A DNA stretch of 35,105 bases. It comes from a virus. The stretch spans positions 1 through 35,105 of IMG/VR virus record IMGVR_UViG_3300019776_000941. One strand, 5' to 3'. Shown in pieces: positions 6,333 through 13,700 of the stretch (the stretch's first letter is position 1; every line of letters starts with the position of its first letter). The notes beneath the pieces were generated by a model that was not told the origin of the DNA, made no database searches, and was given only the letters and a program-made list of their open reading frames with translations. A program made the translations under genes and the position numbers.

Positions 6333-7037
6333 TTATATTTCTTTTAACCCTCCGTAGTAGCCGTATATTTCTGATCGATCAGAAGTATTTTCATCTACAA
6401 TACATTTTGCAGATTTATCATTGGATTGCTCATACGGTTGTACCAACTCTTCAGGATTAGCGCCTCCAGCCTCTCTTCCATACTCTTCATCATCATTGAA
6501 CTGAACATTAAGAGGTTCTGCTTTTGTACCAGGCTCGTATGAGTATTCCCAGCGCTTACACTTTATAACCCAAATGTAATGACCCATAAGAGCGTTTGCA
6601 TTAAATTGTAAATTTTGATCATCTCGTTCAGTTATTTCATATACCGGAGCACCTCTTCCACCGGGTCTATCTCCGTACCCGCCATACTCAGCTAATTCAA
6701 TAAGATCTCCTGCTTTTGGCTCTCTATACTGACCAAAGAATTCTTGAAAAGATGAAATATGCAATACACACGTCATATCACAATCAGCCATAATACCAAA
6801 CTTAGAAAGCATAATAGCATCATTTGTAATATCGGTTAACATTACAATAGGACCGGCGCTTACGAAAGGGGTTGTTGGGTCTTCCCCGTAAAGGTAATAA
6901 TGAGAAGAAAGAGTGTAGCCATGGGTGTAGTAAGTTACTTCAGCTCCATAATGCTCAATCTGTTCTTTCCAATAACCGGAGACTAAATTTCTCTCGTTAT
7001 CGTTTATTGTTTTATCTAGATAACGGACTTTTTGCAT
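6333..7037 (-). CDS. 14: Neck protein, T4 gp14-like
   Basis: This 234-residue protein is similar in plan to T4 gp14 (256 residues), the partner of gp13 in the neck of the virion. The N-terminal region (about 25-80) holds a YYTHGYTLSSHYYLYGEDP segment corresponding to the fold's first strands. SFQEFFG precedes EPKAGDLIELAEYGG (about 115-130), which matches the EPKxGDLI segment of gp14. YEITERDDQNLQFNANALMG then matches the YEI...FQxGxNA segment. The acidic C-terminal 60 residues are less conserved. It is followed after a 12-base gap by the gp13-like gene. The gp14 call is supported by motif order and by the neighbour but not by a search. Confidence 0.68.
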   Translation of the reverse strand: MQKVRYLDKTINDNERNLVSGYWKEQIEHYGAEVTYYTHGYTLSSHYYLYGEDPTTPFVSAGPIVMLTDITNDAIMLSKFGIMADCDMTCVLHISSFQEFFGQYREPKAGDLIELAEYGGYGDRPGGRGAPVYEITERDDQNLQFNANALMGHYIWVIKCKRWEYSYEPGTKAEPLNVQFNDDEEYGREAGGANPEELVQPYEQSNDKSAKCIVDENTSDRSEIYGYYGGLKEI

Positions 7038-7038
7038 G

Positions 7039-7617
7039 TTAGATTGTTGTTAATTTTTTAATGCCCTTTTTAAGAGAAGTTTTATGCTTTAGTTTTGTTG
7101 GGTCTTTATAAAGCTTTTCTAAATCTGATTTTGCTTCACCGAGAAATCTAGGCTTCTTTATCCATTTTTCTGTAAAAGGGTGGTAGATGGCTGGGTATCT
7201 CTCCTGATCTAAATCTCTAATGGTAGGAATATAATGAACGGGGTGTTGGGTGCCAGTGGCTAATTTACCGTTTAATTCTTTAATTGTCTGAAGAATTCTT
7301 TCTTTAAGCATATCATCTAAGTTTGTCTTGTTAATCAAAACTAGAATGTTTATAGAACATTTTTCAGATGAGTTTTCTTCTAATACGGGACCAACAATAA
7401 AGTAATCCCAAACTCTTTTTTTAGCATACTCTTGTTCTGCAGAATTAATACGATCAATATCTTGAAGTATTTGTGTTTTTATACCAGGTTGTAATTTTGG
7501 ATCTCCTCCACCAGGAAGAAAATACCAAACACGAGGATCTAAAGAATTAGGAGATACAGGGTCTGTATGATATGGGAGATAAGCTTTATCAAATTCCTCT
7601 TGAAACAATTTCTTCAT
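7039..7617 (-). CDS. Nucleotidyltransferase-like phage protein that appears to have lost its catalytic aspartates
   Basis: This 192-residue protein follows the plan of a minimal phage nucleotidyltransferase family that I recall. It has LDPRVW near the N-terminus, then KLQPGIKTQIL, then a core where that family has TGS...(S)DIDLH, and near the end a conserved YxPFTEKWIKKP. In the core this protein reads VGPVLEENSSEKCSINILVL. The glycine is kept, but the SDID positions are CSIN, so both metal-binding aspartates are replaced. If the alignment is right, the protein keeps the fold without the chemistry. The C-terminal 30 residues are Lys-rich. It lies just before the neck genes, with a strong terminator upstream at 7651-7670. 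A structural role is possible. Confidence 0.6.
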   Translation of the reverse strand: MKKLFQEEFDKAYLPYHTDPVSPNSLDPRVWYFLPGGGDPKLQPGIKTQILQDIDRINSAEQEYAKKRVWDYFIVGPVLEENSSEKCSINILVLINKTNLDDMLKERILQTIKELNGKLATGTQHPVHYIPTIRDLDQERYPAIYHPFTEKWIKKPRFLGEAKSDLEKLYKDPTKLKHKTSLKKGIKKLTTI

Positions 7618-7643
7618 ATATTGTATTTAAGCTTTTCTCTATA

Positions 7644-7687
7644 AACAGAAACGGCCCCTTGCGGGGCCGTCTTTTTTAATTTCTGTT
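7644..7687. terminator. Strong nested hairpin terminator
   Basis: An 8-base-pair perfect stem (ACGGCCCC at 7651-7658, GGGGCCGT at 7663-7670) closes a TTGC loop. An outer pair, AACAGAAA (7644-7651) and TTTCTGTT (7680-7687), extends it across the T run. Read on the plus strand, six T residues follow the stem; read on the minus strand, TTTCTGTTT follows, a weaker tract. Both flanking genes read leftward, so it should end the acidic-protein transcript. It is the only strong G+C hairpin terminator I see in the window. Confidence 0.85.
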
Positions 7688-7695
7688 AATACTTC

Positions 7696-8463
7696 TTACT
7701 TGAAAAACTCGCCTTTTTTTATTGTTGATTTAGCAGCGTGGCTCTTTGTATTTTGAAGAGATTTATCAAATGATTTTGCCGGTTTAAGCTCTGGATCTGA
7801 TTCAATGTCTCCACCATGTGCTTTACCACCATGAGGCTTTACTGAACCTACTTTATTGTTCTTATTTTGAAGAATTTTACTCTTATCACCGAGTGGCTTT
7901 AATTCAGTAGCTTCACCCATTGGCTTTTCTTCTTCTGATTCAATTTCTTCCTCAGGTGTTTCTTCATCACCAAATTCTGCTTCTACCTCTTCGGTTTCTT
8001 CCGAACCTGTTTCATCAGAAATTTTATCAAGAATGTTTTGAAGATGGTCCATTACAGCTTTAAGATCAGAAACGAGATCAGATACTTCATCTTTTTCGCC
8101 TTCTAGTTCATCAACCATGTCTTCATTTGAAGTTGGTACTTCAATTTCCATTTCCATCTCTTCGCCCATTTCTTCGTTAATTGTTGCTTTGAAAAGCTTC
8201 TCAAATGAGCCTTCGAATGATTTTTTAGGTGCTTCCATAGAGTCGTTTAATTTTTTTGGTTCGCCAGTAAGAATTTTTGTACCTTCAGCTTCTTCTGGAT
8301 TTTCTAAATCTTTTTTAGCTTTTTCAGCACCACTACCAGCTACTAGACCTACTTTACCACCTTTGGCGATTTCTTGTTTTCCGGCTGGGACTACTACGTT
8401 ATCTTTTTCTTCGTTAAGAAGAACTTGTGATGCGTAAATTTCTTCGAGAGGATTTTTCTTCAT
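7696..8463 (-). CDS. Acidic core-type protein sharing a leader with the ParB-like protein
   Basis: This 255-residue, low-complexity, strongly acidic protein has no enzyme motif I recognise. The N-terminus MKKNPLEEIYASQVLLNEE matches the leader of the ParB-like protein (LEEAYMRVLLKEE) and carries LNE (16-18), a gp21-type cleavage site. FEKLFKATINEE at about 87-98 may offer a second (I/L)xE site, INE. A Glu-rich region (about 100-185) includes a short coiled coil, SDLVSDLKAVMDHLQNILDKI. The last 70 residues are Lys/Gly/His-rich and end KSTIKKGEFFK. This composition suits a prohead core or internal head protein. The gene is the last before a strong terminator and lies between fibre genes and neck genes. 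An AATAAATA box is 12 bases before its start. Confidence 0.7.
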   Translation of the reverse strand: MKKNPLEEIYASQVLLNEEKDNVVVPAGKQEIAKGGKVGLVAGSGAEKAKKDLENPEEAEGTKILTGEPKKLNDSMEAPKKSFEGSFEKLFKATINEEMGEEMEMEIEVPTSNEDMVDELEGEKDEVSDLVSDLKAVMDHLQNILDKISDETGSEETEEVEAEFGDEETPEEEIESEEEKPMGEATELKPLGDKSKILQNKNNKVGSVKPHGGKAHGGDIESDPELKPAKSFDKSLQNTKSHAAKSTIKKGEFFK

Positions 8464-8475
8464 ATATTGTAATTA

Positions 8476-8483
8476 TATTTATT
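8476..8483 (-). promoter_or_regulatory. Late-promoter-like AATAAATA box before the acidic protein
   Basis: AATAAATA on the minus strand is 12 bases before the ATG at 8463, in a 44-base gap between genes. With the terminator at 7651-7670 it would define a one-gene late transcript. Confidence 0.5.
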
Positions 8484-8507
8484 CAAAATGGGATAATTTT
8501 CTATAGT

Positions 8508-8867
8508 TTATTGTAATATTACTGATGAGCTTGTTATTATAACAATTTTTGAGCCTGAAGGCGGGGGTGTTGTAAAGGTTATCTGATTTATACTCACCAC
8601 ATAGTCAACATCTGGTTCTTGTAAGACACCGTCAATAGCAACACGATAATCACTCGCATTTAAAGATACTCCGCCTTCGACCGCAAAAAGTGCTGAAATA
8701 CCATCTCCCACATAAACTGTTTTAACAGAATTAACAGCAGTTGAAACTATAGCTGAAAGACCTGCAAGTATTGTATCTAATTTTAGAAAGTTATTATTAA
8801 TAGTATCGAGAGAGTCTCCAATACATTCATCTTCACTTATTAAAGTAACTATTTGAGGTGTTGACAT
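8508..8867 (-). CDS. Small modular tail-fibre or adhesin protein with a GDG beta module
   Basis: This 119-residue protein has two parts. Residues about 13-32, ECIGDSLDTINNNFLKLDT, form a short helical motif also present in the 259-residue protein upstream (ECIGNSLATINGNFTNL). Residues about 49-113 form a beta module, VYVGDGISALFAVEGG...NASDYRVAIDGVLQEPDVDY...ITFTTPPPSGSKIVIIT, with close relatives in that same protein and in the one starting at 19453. The ending PPPSGSKIVI resembles phage-fibre modules. Its role is probably as a trimming or tip component of a fibre. It starts 5 bases after the 259-residue gene ends, without a clear ribosome site. Confidence 0.65.
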   Translation of the reverse strand: MSTPQIVTLISEDECIGDSLDTINNNFLKLDTILAGLSAIVSTAVNSVKTVYVGDGISALFAVEGGVSLNASDYRVAIDGVLQEPDVDYVVSINQITFTTPPPSGSKIVIITSSSVILQ

Positions 8868-8872
8868 TATTT

Positions 8873-9652
8873 TTAATTATTATAAAAGGTTAAAGATATA
8901 AGATCAGTATCTACAAGGTTACGATCATTATCCATAACAATTACTGTTATAGTATCTTCAGTTGTTGCTGTATTACTGTAGGTCACAATATTGGGAAATC
9001 TAGCTGTACCTAACATTAAATAGCTATTATTTATAAATGTTCCGGTATTAAATGTTATTGAGTAATTACCAATACTATTTCGTAATACATTATTAACATT
9101 ATATGTTTTTAAGATTTGTCTTGTTGAAACAGATAAGTCTGAAACACCGCTAACGTTTTTTGTTGCGTTAAAAGATACGAACGCTTTTGCTAGCTGAGCA
9201 GGTGAAATATTTGCAATCAAACTGTTTAACTGATTTATTTTAATGTTGGCTGCAGCTACAAAATTATCTACTGTACATATAGCTTGTCTTAGGTTAGTGA
9301 AATTACCGTTTATAGTTGCTAAAGAATTACCTATACACTCTGTTTTTAATATAGTAGTAATATCCGGTGCATTCGGACTTATATTTTGTAGTGGCTGTCC
9401 GGCTACAAAAACTGTTGCATCAGTAGAGTCAGCTATAATAACAATTTTTGCACCGTTGGCAGGCGCTATAGTAAAATTAATAAAACCGTTTGAATCAATA
9501 GTATAATCTACATCTGGTTCTTTTAATAATCCGTTAATATCTACCCGGTAGTTTGCTGCATTAGTAGATGCAGCTCCTTGTACAGCAAATTGTGTAGATA
9601 TACCGTCTCCGGTTATTACTGTCTTTTGATAATCTTCTATGCAAGTAGCCAT
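8873..9652 (-). CDS. Modular tail-fibre protein with a GDG module, ECIG motif and receptor-binding-type C-terminus
   Basis: This 259-residue protein has three parts. Residues 11-76 form the shared beta module (TGDGISTQFAVQG...NYRVDINGLLKEPDVDY...APANGAKIVIIAD). Residues about 108-130 hold ECIGNSLATINGNFTNL, and a helical stretch follows to about 165. Residues about 165-259 form a beta domain starting KAFVSFNATKNVSG...LKTYNVNN...YSITFNTGTFINNSYLMLG. It resembles the C-terminal domain of the 190-residue protein starting at 10712 and the common marine-phage fibre domain AWVxFxG...YNVSS...YxVxF. It is probably a receptor-binding tip. A weaker AATAAATT box ends exactly 6 bases before its start. 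Confidence 0.7.
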   Translation of the reverse strand: MATCIEDYQKTVITGDGISTQFAVQGAASTNAANYRVDINGLLKEPDVDYTIDSNGFINFTIAPANGAKIVIIADSTDATVFVAGQPLQNISPNAPDITTILKTECIGNSLATINGNFTNLRQAICTVDNFVAAANIKINQLNSLIANISPAQLAKAFVSFNATKNVSGVSDLSVSTRQILKTYNVNNVLRNSIGNYSITFNTGTFINNSYLMLGTARFPNIVTYSNTATTEDTITVIVMDNDRNLVDTDLISLTFYNN

Positions 9653-9653
9653 A

Positions 9654-10136
9654 TTATGAATTTATTTTATAAGGATGAGGGCCTAAAAACTCAGGCCAAA
9701 AATTTTGTATTTCATTAAAATCGTTAGGAATTTCCAAATCCGTAACATCTCTAAGTTGTTGCTTTTTAAAAGCAACTTCTTCTAATTTATTAGTGTCGTT
9801 TTTTTCTAATGCAATAATATATTCTGTATCTAAAGCTTGTAAAAGTGGTAGTCTCACTTCTCTCCACATATCTTTTAAAATTTCTTTTGCTTTATTAACA
9901 TCATATATAATTGAATTTTGAATACTATCTTCGTTTTCAAAATCTTCTTTTAAATTTATAGCATTTATAAAATTAGGATAAAAATAAGGCAATTCATTTC
10001 TTTCAATAACTTTACCAGCACCATAAATTTCTATAACATTATTTTTTACATTTTGAAGTAATTCTTCATTATTACCTGCAGGTACAGTAATAATAATATT
10101 ACTCAAACTACGAGCTACAATAATAGGGTCTTTCAT
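9654..10136 (-). CDS. Putative tail-fibre or tail-assembly chaperone
   Basis: This 160-residue protein has a beta-rich N-terminal half (MKDPIIVARSLSNIIITVP) and a helical second half. The region around 90-135, WREVRLPLLQALDTEYIIAL then a span with LEEVAFKKQQLRDVTD, matches the (R)xxLLxxxDxxxxxAxxxxD...xxLRDxTd pattern of phage tail-assembly chaperones and the fibre-assembly family that includes DUF4376. The last 20 residues, with FWPEFLGPHP, are unusual. It lies between two fibre genes and would serve them. It abuts its neighbours by a few bases, so translation is likely coupled. The chaperone call is a motif-level inference. Confidence 0.5.
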   Translation of the reverse strand: MKDPIIVARSLSNIIITVPAGNNEELLQNVKNNVIEIYGAGKVIERNELPYFYPNFINAINLKEDFENEDSIQNSIIYDVNKAKEILKDMWREVRLPLLQALDTEYIIALEKNDTNKLEEVAFKKQQLRDVTDLEIPNDFNEIQNFWPEFLGPHPYKINS

Positions 10137-10139
10137 ATT

Positions 10140-10712
10140 TTAAATAGGGAATGAAATATCTTGAGAAGTGTCTCCACCTAAAAACACTATATAAAATTCT
10201 GTTAAATAAGCTGCAGATGAAGCTTCAAATTTACATATTGTGGTGCTTTTATAATCATAACCATCAGGATCTAAATGATTTATATCTAGTGGTTCGATAG
10301 ATGGTATAGTTTTATAATTGCTTGCTGCAACCCATGTTTTATCGTTATTGTTATGAGAGGCGTCCGCTATAACACAATAACGACGGGAGGTAAATAAACC
10401 TGATGGAAAAGTTATATAAAATCTTGTATTTGAAAGTCCGGTTAATGAAGATATATTATAAGACGCTAAAATTTTAGGGGTTGCTAAAACGGCGGCATCT
10501 CCAAGACCTTCTGAATTGGATCGATAGGTGGCAACAACCCATGCCTTAACCGACCATGACTTATATGAAAAATTATTATCAAAATAATTTAAAAGACTAC
10601 TAACCGGGGCTTTAAACTCCCCACCTGGGGTTGTGGTACGAAACCCCACTAAATTATCGGTACCTAATAGTGTACCTTGGTTTGTAAATTGATTAAAGTT
10701 TTTATTAGCCAT
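10140..10712 (-). CDS. Tail-fibre protein with an AWV-type receptor-binding domain
   Basis: This 190-residue protein begins with a fibre-attachment-like segment, NQFTNQGTLLGTDNLVGFR followed by GGEFKAPVSSLLNYF, similar in plan to the start of the 160-residue protein at 19453 (SQLTPTTDLQPSDQIPLARG). Residues about 55-190 form a beta domain, KAWVVATYRSN...DAAVLATPKILASYNISSLTGL...FYITFPSGLFTSRRYCVIADA, related to the C-terminus of the 259-residue protein. It ends in SFPI like several marine-phage fibre tips. It is downstream of the 1547-residue protein, and an AATAAATA box lies 14 bases before the start. It is probably a fibre tip or its adaptor. Confidence 0.7.
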   Translation of the reverse strand: MANKNFNQFTNQGTLLGTDNLVGFRTTTPGGEFKAPVSSLLNYFDNNFSYKSWSVKAWVVATYRSNSEGLGDAAVLATPKILASYNISSLTGLSNTRFYITFPSGLFTSRRYCVIADASHNNNDKTWVAASNYKTIPSIEPLDINHLDPDGYDYKSTTICKFEASSAAYLTEFYIVFLGGDTSQDISFPI

Positions 10713-10726
10713 GACTTATATAAGTT

Positions 10727-10734
10727 TATTTATT
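10727..10734 (-). promoter_or_regulatory. Late-promoter-like AATAAATA box before the 190-residue fibre gene
   Basis: AATAAATA on the minus strand ends 14 bases before the ATG at 10712 and lies in the short gap after the 1547-residue gene. No Shine-Dalgarno sequence is visible. Confidence 0.45.
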
Positions 10735-10741
10735 ACTATTT

Positions 10742-13700
10742 TTATGGATTACCAAAGTATTTCATACGAGTATTATCAAATTCATTAATTGGTTCATCAG
10801 CAAATGTAATTAAACCAAATATTGTTGGTGTCGGTGTCGGTGTAGGTGTTTGAGTTGGTGTAGGTGTAGGTGTTTGAGTTGGGGTAGGTGTAAGAGTCGG
10901 GGTTGGTGTCTCAGTAGGTGTAGGAGTTGCATTAGGTAAAGTTGGAGTAAGGGTCTGAGTAGGTGTTGGTGTAAGTGTAGGCGTTGGGGTTATGGTAGGT
11001 GTAGGCGTTGGGGGTATGGTAGGTGTAGGTGTCAGGGTTATAGTAGGGGTCTGTGTAGGTGTAGGTGTTGGTACAGGCGGTGGGGGAGTAGGATCTATTG
11101 ATATAAGCTGTAAACGGATACCACATTTCCCGGTAGTAAGATTATAAGAAGTGACGCCAAAGCGAACAGAGCCAGTATAGCTATTTAGATATCCAGCGTT
11201 AATACGTCTTATGACACCGGTTTGACCAGGTGTTAATAAACCGGCATGTACTGCTGCCATAGGTAAATAAGAATTGTTTGTATAAGTTGTAGTACCGTAA
11301 ACAAAACCCCCGGTGAGGCTACCGGTAACTCTTATATCGCTGTAATTTGGACAAGTTGGAGTAGGCGTTGGAGTAGGTGTCTGAGTAAGTGTTGGTGTCT
11401 GTGTTATAGTGGGCGTTAATGTTAGGGTAGTTGTGGGTGTTGATGTCTGAGTAGGTGTAGGTGTTGATGTCTGAGTAGGTGTAGGGGTTGGTACTATAAC
11501 AGGGGTAGGTGTGGGTGTGGGTGTTTGTGTTGGAGTCGGGGTAGGACGAGGTCTTGTCGTACGGGTAGGGGTAGGAGATGGTGTAGGTGTTTGTGTAGGG
11601 GTAGGTGTTGTACAAGGGCTGTTAAAATAGTCTAATAAAATTAAAAAGTTTTCCCAAAGATATTTTAAGCTACGGTTAATAACTGTACTTGTTACAATTT
11701 CATTTTGACCTATAAAAATATCTTCTTTTTTATATTTAGGTGCTTTATATTCTTGACAATACCCTTGCTCTTTATTATAAAATAAAGAATTTCTAAATAT
11801 TTCTATATTATCCCAGAGACGTTGAAGAGCCCGATTATAAACCCAATCTTGTACATACTCATCTTTGTTAATAATAAGGTTTTCTAAATTCCAATATGTT
11901 TTTGGTAGATTACTTTTAAAAGAATTTATCTTCATTAAATCCAACGCCTTTAAAAGTTTATCATTACTCGTTAATAAAAGATTGCAGTACTCATCATGAA
12001 AAACGCTTTTTATATTATCTAAACACTGTGTTGTTTGAAAAATATAGCCTGCAAACACGCCATTTCGAAAATATTTGCAAATTTGTTCATTACCAACACA
12101 GTAAATAATTTCTCGATTATTATTCGTATTAATTTTAGTTGGTGCTGAATTTAATTTATTAACTAGGTAATTGAAAAGATATTCGCCAGTATAGGTGTAG
12201 ACATAAACGATACTATTGTCTAATAATACATGAATTTGTTTTTGAGAATCAACACAAAGACTTAAAATCTTATTTTCAACAAATCTTGTATCTTTTATTG
12301 TATTAAGCCATGTACCAGCACCAGTAAATTGTTTAATACAGTCATTACCTGTATCACAAACCCAAATATTATCATTTTGATCAATATGAATATCTTTTGG
12401 ATTTAAAAAGCGTTTCTTAGCATCTGGACCACCAAAACCGCCCCACGTTGTTAATATACGCCAATTTTTTCGCGGGGTATTGAACGTATAATTTAAACAA
12501 GTCACTCGAGCTAAATCTCCGTCAAGTACATATAAATTACCTGTACTATCAATCGTTATATTTTGAACATTAATAAAAGGTGTAATCCCATCAATAGTAC
12601 TCTGTATATCAAAATACTGTGCTCTATAATCAGATGATAAAACCCGTATTTGAGTTTTTAAAGCAGCATATATTATATTATTTTTAGAAACTGCTCCAAC
12701 CCAACTACACGGAGACTGTACAACACAATTTATATTTTCATAATCACTACCTAAACCTGGTAAATCTAAATTCCAATTTTTTTCATTACAAATAATAAGA
12801 GGAAACGCATCACAAGGTTCGTACCTCCAGCGTTTTTCATACTCATTTCTTTTTTTGGTCTGTTTCCAAGTTATAACTTCTTCAGCATTAATTGCTTTTC
12901 TTAATTTCCATTTCCATTCCGTACAGTATTTCTCTATACAATTAGGATTACCCTTTGAGATTTTGCAAAAATGTTGTTCCCATAAACCACAATTAGCAAA
13001 AAACCCTGTATCTTCAAAGCTTAAAGGATCTGCTGAAAAAACATCTGCCCATGTAACGGGTTGTGTAATTTGTGAGGTACTACAGTCTAAATCTTGCCAA
13101 GTCCATACTGGGCAAGGATCAACACCTATAACTATATCAGGCCCTAACCAACCTTGTAATTTAGTATAATCAGCAACATAAATTCTGCTTTTATCTTCTA
13201 AGTAATTTAAGTTATCGTTGAATTTTTTAATACAGGAATTAAAACTATCTTCTATACCAATTTCATTTGCACCAACAAAGGGTTGAGATTTCCAAGGTAA
13301 ATTTATATCTGTTTCGAGAATTTGATATTTTTCTGGTACTACGTCATGATAGTTATCTGTAACATATACAATATTAGAAAGAGTGAAATTTAAAGGTGGT
13401 TGATTATTTACTAAATATCCAGTTGCTTGAATAGTTTTAAAACCTACAGTACTATAACTAACAGTAAAGTTATTATAAATGTTATCCCCGGTAAGATATA
13501 AAGTATTATTTTCTCCAAAATTTATATAAAGAGCTGTTAATGCTTCAAAATTATTTGAAATATTTTGGAAGTAAATAGGGGTATTTGTAAGATTGTATTT
13601 ATTTGGTGTATATAAAGCTAAATTAATACGAGAAGGTACTAAAATTTGTTCTTGTTCTTGTAGAATGGTAGTTTTTGCTTTCCAGTCATAAGGCGGGAAA

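Noticed and set aside
10932-11615. Two Tyr/Thr/Asn-rich minus-strand frames (10932-11126 and 11319-11615) inside the adhesin gene.
   Set aside because: They are out-of-frame readings of the Pro/Thr repeat DNA in the 1547-residue gene. Low-complexity repeats keep all frames open.
10826-11615. The GGTGTAGGTGT-type tracts as CRISPR or intergenic minisatellite repeats.
   Set aside because: They lie in frame within a gene, have no unique spacers of constant length, and encode a Pro/Thr linker.
12855-13169. Plus-strand open frame of 104 codons opposite the giant adhesin.
   Set aside because: It is a mirror of the Cys/Trp-rich coding segment and has no start signal or independent support.
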